Assembly (NCBI GenBank): GCA_903870275.1 | Contig: CAIQCK010000101.1 | Span: 108,412-172,411 of the forward strand | Length of the DNA: 64,000 nt | Reading direction: 5' to 3' | Source of the DNA: an uncultured bacterium | GTDB lineage: Bacteria; Verrucomicrobiota; Verrucomicrobiia; CAIQCK01 | In this document: in pieces, positions 7,738 through 17,689 of the stretch | Layout: each line of letters begins with the position of its first letter | How positions within the stretch are numbered: the stretch's first letter is position 1 | The notes under the pieces: model-generated | Database searches by the model: none | What the model saw: only the letters and a program-made list of their open reading frames with translations | Told to the model about the DNA's origin: nothing | Made by a program: the position numbers and the translations under genes

Positions 7738-10611
7738 ATGATTAACACAGTCACTCGTCTGGCTGCCGCAGTTACGCTTGCCACGGTGCTTGTGGCGGAA
7801 GTGCGCGCAGCGGAACCCATCGTGTTTCATGTGGCGACCTGCGGTAACGACGCATGGTCCGGCAAACCGGCAAAGCCGAACAACGGAAATACCGACGGAC
7901 CCTTTGCCACGGTTGAGCGCGCACGAGATGCGATCCGAAGCCTGAAACAGGCCGGAAAGCTCCCGGCGGGCGGTGTCGTCGTCGAAATTCTTGCGGGCCG
8001 GTATGAGTTGTCCAAGCCCATCGAGTTGTCGGCGGAAGATTCCGGAACGGCTGAGTCCCCCATTATCTATCGCGCCCGGCAAGGCGATGCGGTTCACATC
8101 AGCGGCGGGCGCGTCATGACCGGCTGGAAGCCGGTGACCGATCCGGCCGTGGTCAATCGTTTGGACCCGGCTGCGCGCAGCAAGGTTTTTCAAGCCGACC
8201 TGCGCGCTCAGGGCATCACCGAATACGGCGATCTGGGACTGGATGCGGAGGCGGAACTGCAACTGTGGCTGGCCAGGGTTGATAACCAAGGCGAAGACGC
8301 GATGGGCAGTTCCTACGCAAGCCGGGGCAAGAAGGCCAGTCCGCGTCTCGAAGTCTTTTTCAATGACCAACCCATGCAGATTTCGCGCTGGCCGAACAAT
8401 GACTTCATCACGATCCAGGAGGTGTTGGGCAAGACAGAGATCAATGTCCGCGGCACAAAGGGCTGCAAGGAAGGCATTTTTATCTATGAAGGGGATCGCC
8501 CGAGCCGTTGGGCCGCCGAACAAGATGCCTGGGTCGAGGGATATTGGTTTCGCGACTGGGCGATGCAACGTCAGAAGATCGCCTCCCTCGACACGGAGAA
8601 ACGCATCATCTCCGTGCTGCCGCCGTATCACGACTACGGCTATCGCAAGGGGCAATGGTTCCGCGGCTTCAATCTCCTGTGCGAGATCGATGAGCCGGGC
8701 GAGTGGTATATAGACCGGCAGGCGGGAATTCTGTATTTCTGGCCGCCCGCCGAACTGGATCAAGGGCGTGTGGAAATCTCGATGGCTCCCAGACTGTTCA
8801 CGCTGACCAACACATCGCACGTCACCCTTCGCGGCTTGTGGCTCGAAACGGCGCGCGGCACGGGCATCGCCATCAAAGGTGGACAGCAGTGCCGGGTTGT
8901 CGGCTGTACTTTCCGCAACTTGGGCAACCACGCGGTCTCCATCTTCGATGGAAAAGAAAACGGAGTCGTCGGCTGCGACATGTACGGGATGGGCGGCGGC
9001 GGGATTTATCTCGTCGGCGGTGACCGGAAGACGCTCACGCCGGCGGGCCACTTCGCCGAGAACAATCACATCCATCATTTTGGCCGCTGGGACCGCATGT
9101 ATCGGCCCGGTCTGTTCCTGAGCGGCGTGGGCCTGCGCGCGTCACACAACCTGATCCACGACGCGCCGCACTCGGCAATTCTCTTCGGCGGCAACGATCA
9201 TCTGATCGAGTTCAACGAGATCCACAACGTCTGCTTCGAATCGCACGATTGCGGTGCCATCTATGCCGGACGAAGCTGGACACTGCGCGGTCATGTGATC
9301 CAACACAACTACCTCCATCACATTTACGGAAAATCGGGCGGTCCGTGCAACGGCATCTATCTTGACGACCTGTTCTCGTCGGCCACAGTGCAGGGCAACA
9401 TTTTCTACCAGGTCCTGCGACCCGTGTTCATCGGCGGCGGGAGGGACAACATCATCCAGAACAACGTGTTCGTGGATTGTCCCAAGGCGATGCACATTGA
9501 TGCCCGCGCTCTCGGCTGGTGCGGTCCTCATGCCGACGGGCGAATCAAGGAGGCGCAGGAGAAAGGCACGATCGCCGGGGTCCGCTACAAGGAGCCGCCG
9601 TTCAGCACGCGTTACCCGCAACTGGTCGGCCTGCTCGACGACGAACCGAAGAAGCCCAAGGGCAACATCGTCCGCCGAAACATCTTCTGGCAGGGTCAGG
9701 GCGAAAACCTTCGCCGCGTGGCCAACGGCCAGCCCATCAAAAACACATGGTGGGATGCCATCGAAGTCAAAATCAAGCCGTTGGTGAAAATCGAGGACAA
9801 CCTGATCAACGAGAACCCGAAGTTCGTTGATGAAAAGGCCGGCAACTTCCAACTTCGCGACGATTCACCGGCATGGAAGCTCGGCTTCCAGCGAATTCCC
9901 GTGGAGAAGATCGGGGTTTACAAGGACGATTGCCGGGCGAACTGGCCCGTAAATCACCCAGTTCGTGTGATGACCGCCCCTGCAACGCTCAAGCTCTTGT
10001 TTCTGGGCAACAGCATCACATGGCATGGTCCCAAGCAGGACATCGGCTGGTCCGGCCACTGGGGAATGGCGGCCAGCGCGGAGGAAAAAGATTTCGCGCA
10101 TCTCGTGGCGAAGGCTCTTTCCAAGACCACGGGCGCCGCACCCGAAGTCATGATCAAGAACATCTCCGAATTCGAGCGGCAATACGCAACCTACGACGCG
10201 GACGCAAAGTTGAAGGACGCCTTCGGGTTCGGCGCCGATCTCATCGTCGTGGCCGTCGGGGAAAACGTGCCGGCCCTGAGTTCCGACGAAGCCAAGGGCC
10301 AATTCGCAAACAGTCTGGGAAAACTGTTGCGGGGCCTGAAGACTGACAAACGTCCCACCATTGTCGTGCGCAGTTGCTTCTGGGCAAACCCGGCCAAAGA
10401 CCAGGTTCTCAAACAAACTTGTCAGGAAGTGGGCGGAATCTACGTGGACATCGGGCAGCTCGCTAAAGATGAATCCAATTATGCCCGGTCGGAGCGCAAG
10501 TTTGCGCATAACGGCGTTGCCGCGCATCCGGGCGATAAAGGAATGCAGGCCATTGCCAACGCAATTTTGGGAGCGATCAATAACCAACGCGGAAAGGGAA
10601 CAGAAAAATGA
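7738..10611 (+). CDS. Secreted right-handed beta-helix protein fused to a C-terminal SGNH hydrolase domain
   Basis: 957 aa from the ATG at 7738, which directly starts a signal peptide ending VRAAEP; a GTG at 7711 overlapping the preceding stop is possible. Residues about 25-700 are a parallel beta-helix: FHVATCGNDAWSGKP, GPFATVERARDAI, then repeated turns such as GNIFYQVLRPVFIGGGRDN and IIQNNVFVDCPKAMHID, typical of pectate-lyase-like or GH141-type polysaccharide enzymes. From about residue 750 an SGNH domain follows: LFLGNSITWHG (Ser), VVAVGEN, and GVAAHPGDKGM with the catalytic His. A lyase or glycosidase and an esterase in one chain suggests action on an acylated polysaccharide. The last four bases (ATGA) overlap the next gene. 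Confidence 0.88.
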   Translation: MINTVTRLAAAVTLATVLVAEVRAAEPIVFHVATCGNDAWSGKPAKPNNGNTDGPFATVERARDAIRSLKQAGKLPAGGVVVEILAGRYELSKPIELSAEDSGTAESPIIYRARQGDAVHISGGRVMTGWKPVTDPAVVNRLDPAARSKVFQADLRAQGITEYGDLGLDAEAELQLWLARVDNQGEDAMGSSYASRGKKASPRLEVFFNDQPMQISRWPNNDFITIQEVLGKTEINVRGTKGCKEGIFIYEGDRPSRWAAEQDAWVEGYWFRDWAMQRQKIASLDTEKRIISVLPPYHDYGYRKGQWFRGFNLLCEIDEPGEWYIDRQAGILYFWPPAELDQGRVEISMAPRLFTLTNTSHVTLRGLWLETARGTGIAIKGGQQCRVVGCTFRNLGNHAVSIFDGKENGVVGCDMYGMGGGGIYLVGGDRKTLTPAGHFAENNHIHHFGRWDRMYRPGLFLSGVGLRASHNLIHDAPHSAILFGGNDHLIEFNEIHNVCFESHDCGAIYAGRSWTLRGHVIQHNYLHHIYGKSGGPCNGIYLDDLFSSATVQGNIFYQVLRPVFIGGGRDNIIQNNVFVDCPKAMHIDARALGWCGPHADGRIKEAQEKGTIAGVRYKEPPFSTRYPQLVGLLDDEPKKPKGNIVRRNIFWQGQGENLRRVANGQPIKNTWWDAIEVKIKPLVKIEDNLINENPKFVDEKAGNFQLRDDSPAWKLGFQRIPVEKIGVYKDDCRANWPVNHPVRVMTAPATLKLLFLGNSITWHGPKQDIGWSGHWGMAASAEEKDFAHLVAKALSKTTGAAPEVMIKNISEFERQYATYDADAKLKDAFGFGADLIVVAVGENVPALSSDEAKGQFANSLGKLLRGLKTDKRPTIVVRSCFWANPAKDQVLKQTCQEVGGIYVDIGQLAKDESNYARSERKFAHNGVAAHPGDKGMQAIANAILGAINNQRGKGTEK

Positions 10612-11735
10612 GAAAAGCGAATGCGTATGCAAAGGCGGTTCTGGCAGTCGGGTTGCTGGCTCTAGCCGGATGGGTTTGTGACGCCGGGGCGCAAGAGCCG
10701 AAACCTCGCATGAAGCTCGGCGCGTATTACTTCGCGGGATGGGCGGGCCAGTGCGCGTTCGATGACGGCACGCCTGAGAACGCCTGGGCCAAGGGAATGC
10801 CGACGCATTACACCAAGAAGCTGGCCACAGAATTCGCGGGGCGCACGCCGATCTGGGGCTGGCGCGACGACACGACAGAGTTGATGGAGCGGCAGATCGC
10901 TCTCGCGGCCGACCACGGCGTGGCGTTCTTCTCGTTCTGCTGGTATTGGCACGACAACAAAGGCCCGATCAACGTCAAGTCCATCGAGGACGACCCGAAG
11001 CATCTCCCAATGCGCCTGTTCATGCAGGCAAAGAACAACAAGCGGATGGAGTTCTGCCTGCTGGTGGCGAATCACGGCGGGTTTGAGATCGTCGGGCTGG
11101 AGGCATGGAAACAGGCGGCCGACTATTGGATAACCCTGTTCAAGCATCCGAGCTATCTGCGCGTGGAGGGCAAACCGCTGCTGGTGATTTTCTCGCCGCG
11201 AGGCGCCAACAAGGAGGGGCTGGCCTACTTGCAGGAGGCGGCGCGCAAGGCGGGTTTCCCCGGCGTGGCAGTCACGGGTTGTGCCAGCGGAAAATCCGAA
11301 GACGGGTTTTCAATACGGACGAACTATAACGTGACGCCGAAGGGCACATGGGCCAGCAAGGCATCCGAAAAACACCCCTATCAGGAGTTGATCGAGGCAA
11401 ACGTCCAGGCGTGGCACGGCACGCCCGAACAACCGCTCATCCCGGTGGTGACGCAGGGGTGGGATCGGCGGCCCTGGGAAGGAATCGGAGGGCTTGGACC
11501 GAAGGGATCGGTGGTTTCGTGGTATTACGAGAAAGGCACGCCCGAGGTGTTTGGCGGTTTCCTCACGAAGATGGCGCAGTGGATGGATGCGAATCCGGCG
11601 CAGGTGACCAAAGACCGGCTGGCGCTGATTTACGCGTGGAACGAGATCGGCGAAGGCGGCTGGCTCGTGCCCTGTCGCGATGACCCCGACAGCGCCTATC
11701 TGAAGGCCATCCGCCGCGTGGTTCTGGGCAAGTGA
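10608..11735 (+). CDS. Secreted WbsX/GH99-like TIM-barrel protein, paralogue 1
   Basis: 375 aa, start overlapping the previous stop (ATGA). Signal peptide about residues 1-27 (LLALAGWVCDAGAQ). The core has KLGAYYFAGWAG, GVAFFSFCWYWHD, HPSYLRVEGKPLLVIF and YAWNEIGEGGWLVP, the hallmark order of the Glyco_tran_WbsX/GH99-like family. The old name glycosyltransferase is misleading; an export signal and glycosidase neighbours favour hydrolysis or a related role on extracellular glycan. Two more members lie downstream, at 11761 and within the 27480 gene. Fold confident; reaction unknown. Confidence 0.82.
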   Translation: MRKANAYAKAVLAVGLLALAGWVCDAGAQEPKPRMKLGAYYFAGWAGQCAFDDGTPENAWAKGMPTHYTKKLATEFAGRTPIWGWRDDTTELMERQIALAADHGVAFFSFCWYWHDNKGPINVKSIEDDPKHLPMRLFMQAKNNKRMEFCLLVANHGGFEIVGLEAWKQAADYWITLFKHPSYLRVEGKPLLVIFSPRGANKEGLAYLQEAARKAGFPGVAVTGCASGKSEDGFSIRTNYNVTPKGTWASKASEKHPYQELIEANVQAWHGTPEQPLIPVVTQGWDRRPWEGIGGLGPKGSVVSWYYEKGTPEVFGGFLTKMAQWMDANPAQVTKDRLALIYAWNEIGEGGWLVPCRDDPDSAYLKAIRRVVLGK

Positions 11736-11760
11736 GTAAAGCCGACAGGAAGCACTTGCC

Positions 11761-12957
11761 ATGAAAACCAAACACACGTTGATGTTGCTTTGCGTGATGG
11801 CCGCGATGGGTATGCTCGCGCTTTGTACTGGTGAGGAACCCACCAAGAGTCGTCCGCTGGTCGGGGCGATTCGATGGGATGCCTGGTATGGGACTCTCCC
11901 GGCATCGGCACAGCTTCCGGTTTCGGTCCAGTATCCGGGGTTCGACGCCACGCGCAACCGAACGGTGAGCCAGGACCCGGGCAAGGAAACCCGGCGCGCG
12001 CTTGCGCCGGACACATGGCGTTACCGCTGGCCGTTCTTCACGACCTTGAACGCGGACGGCAGCGCGAAGGAGTTCAACGAAAACAAGCCCGACGTGATTG
12101 AGCAGGAGATCGAGCATGCCGTCCACGCTGGACTGAGCTACTGGGCATTCACCGCGTATCCCGAGAACTGTCCGCTGAGTTACACGCTCAAGACATTCCT
12201 GACCTGCAAAAACCGCGACAAACTCAAGTTCTGCCTCTTCCTACCGATGTGGCCGGCTTACGGGCGCATCGCGAACGAGGAGGTGGAACGGGCGTATTGG
12301 GCGCATGTGTTGCGAATGGTCCAACAACCCAACTACCTGAAGGTCGAAGGAAACCGTCCAGTGTTTTACATGGGGTTCCTGAACGACCCACTGATCGAGA
12401 AACTCCTCGACGGGCAATGGCAGAAGTTCTGCGGCAAACTGGCGAAGTGCGGTTTCGGAAAACCGTGGATTGCGATCTGTCACGGTGCCCCGAAAGCGGC
12501 CCAGCGATATTGCGACATGCTGCACGGCGACGCGCTGAGCCAATATGCCGTTGGCGGCAACGCGAAGGCCGGATCGTTTTCTGAACTGGCGGCGCGCGCG
12601 GAGAAATTCTGGGAGGATTGCGCCGCAACGGGCGCATCGGTCGCTCCGATCTGCATGGCCGGATGGGACCGCCGCCCGCGCGTGACGAACCCGGTCTCGT
12701 GGGAGGACTTTCATCTGAAACAAGGCGCCTTTGAGCTTTACTACAAATCGGGCACTCCCGACGAGATCGCCGCCCATATTGGGCGCGGCGTGTCGTGGTT
12801 CAAAAAGCATCCCGCCAGGAACGGCGCCGAGTTCGTGCTTATCTACGCGTGGAACGAGCTGGATGAAGGCGGCTGGCTCGTCCCTGTGCTTCCGCCGCCA
12901 CGCGGCGAAGGCACGGCGCGGATTGACGCGCTCCGAAAAGTCCTCGTGACACGGTAG
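11761..12957 (+). CDS. Secreted WbsX/GH99-like TIM-barrel protein, paralogue 2
   Basis: 398 aa. AGGAAG lies about 10 nt before the ATG. A hydrophobic N-terminus (LMLLCVMAAMGMLALC) marks a signal peptide; a Cys sits at its end but the lipobox is poor. Family motifs are ENKPDVIEQEIEHAVHAG, LSYWAFTAYP, PNYLKVEGNRPVFYM and YAWNELDEGGWLVP, aligning with those of the preceding gene although overall identity is modest. Tandem diverged paralogues suggest attack on different linkages of one glycan. It ends about 100 nt before a promoter of the leaderless type. Confidence 0.8.
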   Translation: MKTKHTLMLLCVMAAMGMLALCTGEEPTKSRPLVGAIRWDAWYGTLPASAQLPVSVQYPGFDATRNRTVSQDPGKETRRALAPDTWRYRWPFFTTLNADGSAKEFNENKPDVIEQEIEHAVHAGLSYWAFTAYPENCPLSYTLKTFLTCKNRDKLKFCLFLPMWPAYGRIANEEVERAYWAHVLRMVQQPNYLKVEGNRPVFYMGFLNDPLIEKLLDGQWQKFCGKLAKCGFGKPWIAICHGAPKAAQRYCDMLHGDALSQYAVGGNAKAGSFSELAARAEKFWEDCAATGASVAPICMAGWDRRPRVTNPVSWEDFHLKQGAFELYYKSGTPDEIAAHIGRGVSWFKKHPARNGAEFVLIYAWNELDEGGWLVPVLPPPRGEGTARIDALRKVLVTR

Positions 12958-13019
12958 GCCAGCCAATCCTTGCCACCACCTATTGCTGACCACATTTACA
13001 CAGATGCGATTTTCGCCCC

Positions 13020-13049
13020 TTTACCACTTGGCGAGGCGTGACGCATACT
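13020..13049 (+). promoter_or_regulatory. Strong-match leaderless promoter module 1
   Basis: TTTACC (13020-13025), an 18-nt spacer and CATACT (13044-13049), then 7 nt and the ATG at 13057. A transcript starting 7-8 nt after the -10 box would begin at or beside the start codon, and no ribosome-binding site is present. The sequence GATTTTCGCCC just upstream of the -35 and the spacer GGCGTGAC are shared with the modules at 25817, 27443 and 32198. Confidence 0.75.
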
Positions 13050-13056
13050 GACGCAC

Positions 13057-15423
13057 ATGAGTTCACTCCTGGCCGCAGAGAACTTGCGTTTGAACTTTCG
13101 GACTCTCATGACGGCCACCACCGTGTGCCTGACCGTTCTGTTGGAGGTTCTCGCTCCCCAAACCAGCAGCGCCGTGACGTTTGAGACGGATTACATGCGG
13201 TTGGAAATCGGCGGGGACGCCACGCTGCGCAGCCTCATCGCCAAGCAGGACAACGTCGAGTATGCCGTCGCTGCTCCGCCCTGTCCGGTGGCGACAGTCT
13301 ATCGCGGCGGTCGCTCGGTTCCCACGGCGGAAGGCCCGCACGCGGCCGTGATCGGGCGATGGGTTTACCAAGGGGGCTCGCATTTCGACGCAACGCGGGT
13401 GCGGCAGCAGGACGACAAACTCTTGATCGAGTTCGGCGCGGCGAATGTCAAGGCCACCTTTCGCGTGCGTAGCACCGGCGACTATGTGGCGTTCGAGCTT
13501 CTTGGCGTGGAAGGAGAGCCGATTGACCGGATCGAGTTCCTGCGGCTGAATGTTCGCCGACTGCCGATGCTGGGGCAGTGGGTCAACCTTGCGTATGACG
13601 ACCGGTTCGGCGTCTGCCTCTGCGGCGGCACCGTTCAAACGAACATCGAGATGCTGCCGCAAGAGAACTGCGTGCAGATGACGGCCGCCGCCGAGGCTGC
13701 CGTCGGTTTTTCCGGTGCCACGGCGGTGCTGTTTGGGTGCCGCGATCCAAAACAAAAGTTCTTCGACGCAATGGCCAAGGTGGAACGCGACTTTCACCTG
13801 CCATCCGGCGTGACTTTCCGTCGCTCGCCGCTCCAACGGTTCTCCTACCTCTGGGCCGCCCGGCCCGACCCGCAGAATATTGACCAGTATATCCGCTGGG
13901 CCAAGTTGGACGGGTTTCGTATGATTCTACTTTCCTACACAGCGTTTTCGAAAGGTGCCGGGCACTTTGAGTGGAACGACCGGTTCCCGAACGGGATGGC
14001 CGATCTGAAACAAGTCACCGACGCGATCCGTGCGGCGGGTCTGAAAACCGGGCTGCACATCCACTACAACAAGGCCGCCAAGAAAGATCCTTACGTGACT
14101 CCCGTGCCCGACGATCGGCTGCATGCGGTCCGCACATTCACGTTGGCCGGTAACGTGACGGCCGACGCCGCAATCCTGCCTGTCCATGAAAATCCGGTTG
14201 GCTGCACGCTGGACAAGGATCGCCGGCTTCTGAAACTCGGCAAGGAATTGATCGAATATGGGAGCTACAGCACCCGCGCGCCGTTCCAGTTCGCCGGTTG
14301 CCGGCGCGGACATCTCGGCACGCACGCAGCGTCGCAGGCGGCAGAAACGAAGCTTGGCCTGCTCGATGTGGACACATGGCCGGATTTCATCCGGTTCGAC
14401 CAGACTACCGACATCCAGGACGAAGTGGCGCGCCGGCTGGCTGATATCTATCGCCAGACCGGGCCTTATGACATGGTTTACTTCGACGGCGCGGAAGACG
14501 TTCACGAACCATTTTGGTATCACACAGCCGCATCGCAACATCGGGTGTTTCGCCTGCTCGACCCTCCGCCACCTGTGTGTGAGGCGGCCCATTACACGCA
14601 CTTCAGCTGGCACATGATAAGCCGGGCCAACGCCTACGATAACGTGGCCACGCCCGACGGCATGAAAGACTTCTGCCGGTTGATGCCTTGCCCGACGGCG
14701 GCGGCGCGCGCGATGGATTTCTCGCGCATTGACTTCGGATGGGTGGGGCGGTTCGGCCGCGCCAAGATGGAATATGCAGGTCCGGACATCTATGAATACG
14801 TCGCCAGTCGCGCGGCAGCCTGGGATTGTCCCATCTCCCTCCATGCCTCGCTGGAGGAATTCCAGTCGAACCCGCGCGCCGAAGACTGTCTGGCGGCTAT
14901 CAAAACTTGGGAGGACGCCCGGCTCGGCGATCATCTCTCCGACGCCGATCGCCACCTGTTGCGCAACGTCGCGCCGCAGGATGCGCACTACGTTTCCTGT
15001 TTCGAGCAACGGACCATTTACCAAAACTCCCGCAACAACCAAGACCTGAACGAGTCGCAGCGGCGAATCCTCGCCGACCGCCGCGAGCACCATCTGTTTA
15101 TCAATGAACAAGGCCGCTACGAGTTGGTGGAACTTGAAGAGTTGACGGGTCTCGCCCAAGGGGCTCTGAAAACATTCCTGTTCCGCCGCGCCGCCGAGCC
15201 GGCAAACTGTTACGCGTTGGTTTGGTCAGTCGAAAGCCAATTGTGTCTGCGTCTGCCCATCGGCGGGCTGGTCGCAATGCGTCCCTTCGGCACCCGGCTG
15301 CCGTGCGTGTCCGACGGCACTTCATCCGAGTTGGTCGTTGGTCCGCGCACATACCTCCTTCTGAAGGACACAAGTTACGATCGGGCGAGGCATCTCCTTG
15401 GTGAAGCTCGTGTTGTTCGGTAG
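13057..15423 (+). CDS. Large secreted TIM-barrel glycosidase-like protein, family not recognised
   Basis: 788 aa; the start is fixed by the promoter module ending 7 nt upstream. A hydrophobic segment (LMTATTVCLTVLLEVLAPQTSSA, about residues 17-40) looks like a late signal peptide. An N-terminal beta domain (about 45-260) precedes a probable (beta/alpha)8 domain with DGFRMILLSYTAFSKG, AAGLKTGLHIHYNKAA, YDMVYFDGAEDVHEP and WDCPISLHASLEEF; Asp and Glu in DGAEDVHEP are catalytic candidates. A small C-terminal beta region follows. The architecture resembles GH families with a helper beta-sandwich, but no family can be named with confidence. Followed closely by another TIM-barrel gene. Confidence 0.75.
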   Translation: MSSLLAAENLRLNFRTLMTATTVCLTVLLEVLAPQTSSAVTFETDYMRLEIGGDATLRSLIAKQDNVEYAVAAPPCPVATVYRGGRSVPTAEGPHAAVIGRWVYQGGSHFDATRVRQQDDKLLIEFGAANVKATFRVRSTGDYVAFELLGVEGEPIDRIEFLRLNVRRLPMLGQWVNLAYDDRFGVCLCGGTVQTNIEMLPQENCVQMTAAAEAAVGFSGATAVLFGCRDPKQKFFDAMAKVERDFHLPSGVTFRRSPLQRFSYLWAARPDPQNIDQYIRWAKLDGFRMILLSYTAFSKGAGHFEWNDRFPNGMADLKQVTDAIRAAGLKTGLHIHYNKAAKKDPYVTPVPDDRLHAVRTFTLAGNVTADAAILPVHENPVGCTLDKDRRLLKLGKELIEYGSYSTRAPFQFAGCRRGHLGTHAASQAAETKLGLLDVDTWPDFIRFDQTTDIQDEVARRLADIYRQTGPYDMVYFDGAEDVHEPFWYHTAASQHRVFRLLDPPPPVCEAAHYTHFSWHMISRANAYDNVATPDGMKDFCRLMPCPTAAARAMDFSRIDFGWVGRFGRAKMEYAGPDIYEYVASRAAAWDCPISLHASLEEFQSNPRAEDCLAAIKTWEDARLGDHLSDADRHLLRNVAPQDAHYVSCFEQRTIYQNSRNNQDLNESQRRILADRREHHLFINEQGRYELVELEELTGLAQGALKTFLFRRAAEPANCYALVWSVESQLCLRLPIGGLVAMRPFGTRLPCVSDGTSSELVVGPRTYLLLKDTSYDRARHLLGEARVVR

Positions 15424-15437
15424 AGGGTTTGCCTGAA

Positions 15438-17621
15438 ATGGAGAAGAGAATAATTATGAGCATCTCGAAACTGTTTAATCTCTCTGGTCGCGCCGTGCCG
15501 TGTTGCTTGATTGTTCTGCTGGCTGTGGCAACAGACGCCGCAATGCCGGCGGCCAGTCTGGACAGTGCGCGGGGAACGCTGACTCTCGACGAACGCGGGC
15601 TGAGCCTCTCACCGCGGGACCCCGCTTGTCCGGCCATTGTCGCCCAAGGCAAGCCATTGTGGACGCTCGTGCTTCAAACTTCATCGCGACAAGTCGCACT
15701 GTCGTCTGTCGGCCAGAAGCTGCGGCAGGAAACGACTGCGGACGGCGTCCGGCTGGTCTATGAAAATCTCACGGATGGCACGAACATCTGGAAAGTCGGC
15801 CTCACACTGGATTTCCGTGGCAAACAGGACGCGTTTGAAATCAGCGGCGAACTGCGCAACGACGCCGACGGCGCAATGATCCGCGAACTGGCCTGTCTTG
15901 CGATCTCCGGTATCGCGGCTTCGCCTGCCACCCATCCGTTGCTCTGGCCGAACGGGCTGGGCCAGCGGTTTGGCGCCGGCAGCAAGCCCGGCGAGCGCAC
16001 GTTCCCCTACCCCAGCCGGACAGGCACAATGCAATGGTGCGCGTTCGCCGGCGAGCGCGGCGGTCTCTATGTCAGCTGCCACGACGCAACTCATGATGCG
16101 AAAACTTTCGCGTCGCGGTTCGACCCGAAGACGCAGCAGTCAACGTTGGTAATCCGCCACCAGCCGTTCTGCGCCCGCGGCGGGCGCTGGACGTTGCCGC
16201 CGACGGTGCTGCTGCCCTACGCCGGAACCTGGCACACGGCGGCGCGGTATTATCGCGCGTGGTTCGACTCGGTCGCGTCACTGCGGCCGCAGGTCGATTG
16301 GGTGCGCGACGCGTCGGGCTGGCTGTTGTGCATCCTGAAGCAGCAGAACGGATCGGTGATGTGGGATTACCCGTCGCTCAAACAGCTTTGCGACGTCGCC
16401 GACCAGCGCGGCCTGGATATCCTGGGCCTGTTCGGCTGGGCGCAGGGCGGGCACGATCACCTCTATCCCGATTACATCCCCGATCTGCAGATGGGCGGCC
16501 CGGAGGCGTTGCGCCGCGCGTTGAAGGAAGTCCGCCGCCGCGGCAAACGCTCCATCCTCTACGCCAACGGCCAACTGATCGATACCAACACGGAATTCTA
16601 TCGCACGCAGGGCAAGGACCTGGCGGTGTTGCGGGAAAACGGCGTGCTTGCCGGCGAAAACTGGCAGAAGTTCAAAAGCTTCCCCGCAGTGAAGTGCGCG
16701 CTGGCATGTCAGGCGGCCCCGGGCTGGCACAAGCGTATGCTGGAGCTGGCGCGACAGGCGCAGGAACTCGGCGCCGATGGCATCCTGTTCGACCAACTCG
16801 GTGTGACCGGGCCAATGGCGTGTTGGGCCACCAACCACGGCCATCCGTCGCCCGCGATGGTCTATGCGGGCGAACGAGCGGCATGGTTGCGCCGCGTGGC
16901 CGACGAGATGAAACGCATCGCGCCGGAATTCATCGTGATGACGGAGGGCTTGCACGACAGCGTCCTGGATTCGGTTTCGTTGTTCCACGGTTGCGTTCTC
17001 GGAGTGTTCACGACCACCGAGAAGGAAATGCTGGCGCGCATGGACGGGAAGGCCGCCGATGCGGTGTTCCCGGAGATGTTCCGTTTCACATTCCCTGAAG
17101 TGTTGACCACTCAGCGTCACCCGACGCCGATGTTGAACCGGCTTGGGGCCAACCACGCTTGCGTCTATGGCCTGCGCTATGAAATTGAAAGCCGCTACGG
17201 TCCCGATGTTTGTTATCTGAAGGAGGGCGTGATCCCCGTGCAGGCCGACTACGCCGACATCCTGAATCCGCCGAACGTGCCGATGATGGCAGCAACGCCG
17301 CCCGCCGAGGCGACGCGCTATCTCAAGCAATTGGTCGATTTCCAGCGGCACCACGCGGCGTTGTTGTGGCGCGGACGGTTTGTGGATGACCGTGGCTTCC
17401 AGTTCAAAGGCGAACGCCTCATCGCCAAAGCCTACGCCGCCGGAGAGCAACTCGGCGTGCTCGTCTGGAACCCGACCGACCAGCCCGCGAGCTTCTCGCT
17501 GGCAGTTCCGAAAGCACGGCTCACGGCTGCCGCCGAACCAGAGCGCGATCAAGTCGAGGCTTTCAGTCCCCTGCCCGCCCAGACCGTCCGCCTGCTGGTG
17601 TGGCAGAAGCAGAAACCCTGA
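15438..17621 (+). CDS. Secreted TIM-barrel glycosidase-like protein (DUF6259-like)
   Basis: 727 aa from the ATG at 15438; an ATG at 15456 with GAAGAG upstream is equally possible and both keep the signal peptide (CCLIVLLAVATDAAMPA). A beta-sandwich (about 40-270) is followed by a barrel: DILGLFGWAQGGHDHLYPDY, KRSILYANGQLIDTN, ELGADGILFDQLGVTG (Asp candidate nucleophile) and EFIVMTEGLHDSVLD, then a C-terminal beta domain. This order matches proteins annotated DUF6259, found in polysaccharide-degrading Verrucomicrobia and Planctomycetes. It begins 14 nt after the previous stop, so the pair is probably one transcript. Activity is inferred from fold and context only. Confidence 0.78.
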   Translation: MEKRIIMSISKLFNLSGRAVPCCLIVLLAVATDAAMPAASLDSARGTLTLDERGLSLSPRDPACPAIVAQGKPLWTLVLQTSSRQVALSSVGQKLRQETTADGVRLVYENLTDGTNIWKVGLTLDFRGKQDAFEISGELRNDADGAMIRELACLAISGIAASPATHPLLWPNGLGQRFGAGSKPGERTFPYPSRTGTMQWCAFAGERGGLYVSCHDATHDAKTFASRFDPKTQQSTLVIRHQPFCARGGRWTLPPTVLLPYAGTWHTAARYYRAWFDSVASLRPQVDWVRDASGWLLCILKQQNGSVMWDYPSLKQLCDVADQRGLDILGLFGWAQGGHDHLYPDYIPDLQMGGPEALRRALKEVRRRGKRSILYANGQLIDTNTEFYRTQGKDLAVLRENGVLAGENWQKFKSFPAVKCALACQAAPGWHKRMLELARQAQELGADGILFDQLGVTGPMACWATNHGHPSPAMVYAGERAAWLRRVADEMKRIAPEFIVMTEGLHDSVLDSVSLFHGCVLGVFTTTEKEMLARMDGKAADAVFPEMFRFTFPEVLTTQRHPTPMLNRLGANHACVYGLRYEIESRYGPDVCYLKEGVIPVQADYADILNPPNVPMMAATPPAEATRYLKQLVDFQRHHAALLWRGRFVDDRGFQFKGERLIAKAYAAGEQLGVLVWNPTDQPASFSLAVPKARLTAAAEPERDQVEAFSPLPAQTVRLLVWQKQKP

Positions 17622-17652
17622 CCAACCGGTTTGCGATTGACAGTTTTTTTGG

Positions 17653-17682
17653 CTGAACAATTCACACTCTTCGCCTTATACT
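17653..17682 (+). promoter_or_regulatory. Putative leaderless promoter, weaker -35
   Basis: TATACT at 17677-17682 is 7 nt before the ATG at 17690, the same geometry as the four strong modules; the -35 position (CTGAAC, 18-nt spacer) is poor. No ribosome-binding site is seen before the ATG. Confidence 0.5.
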
Positions 17683-17689
17683 CATCATC

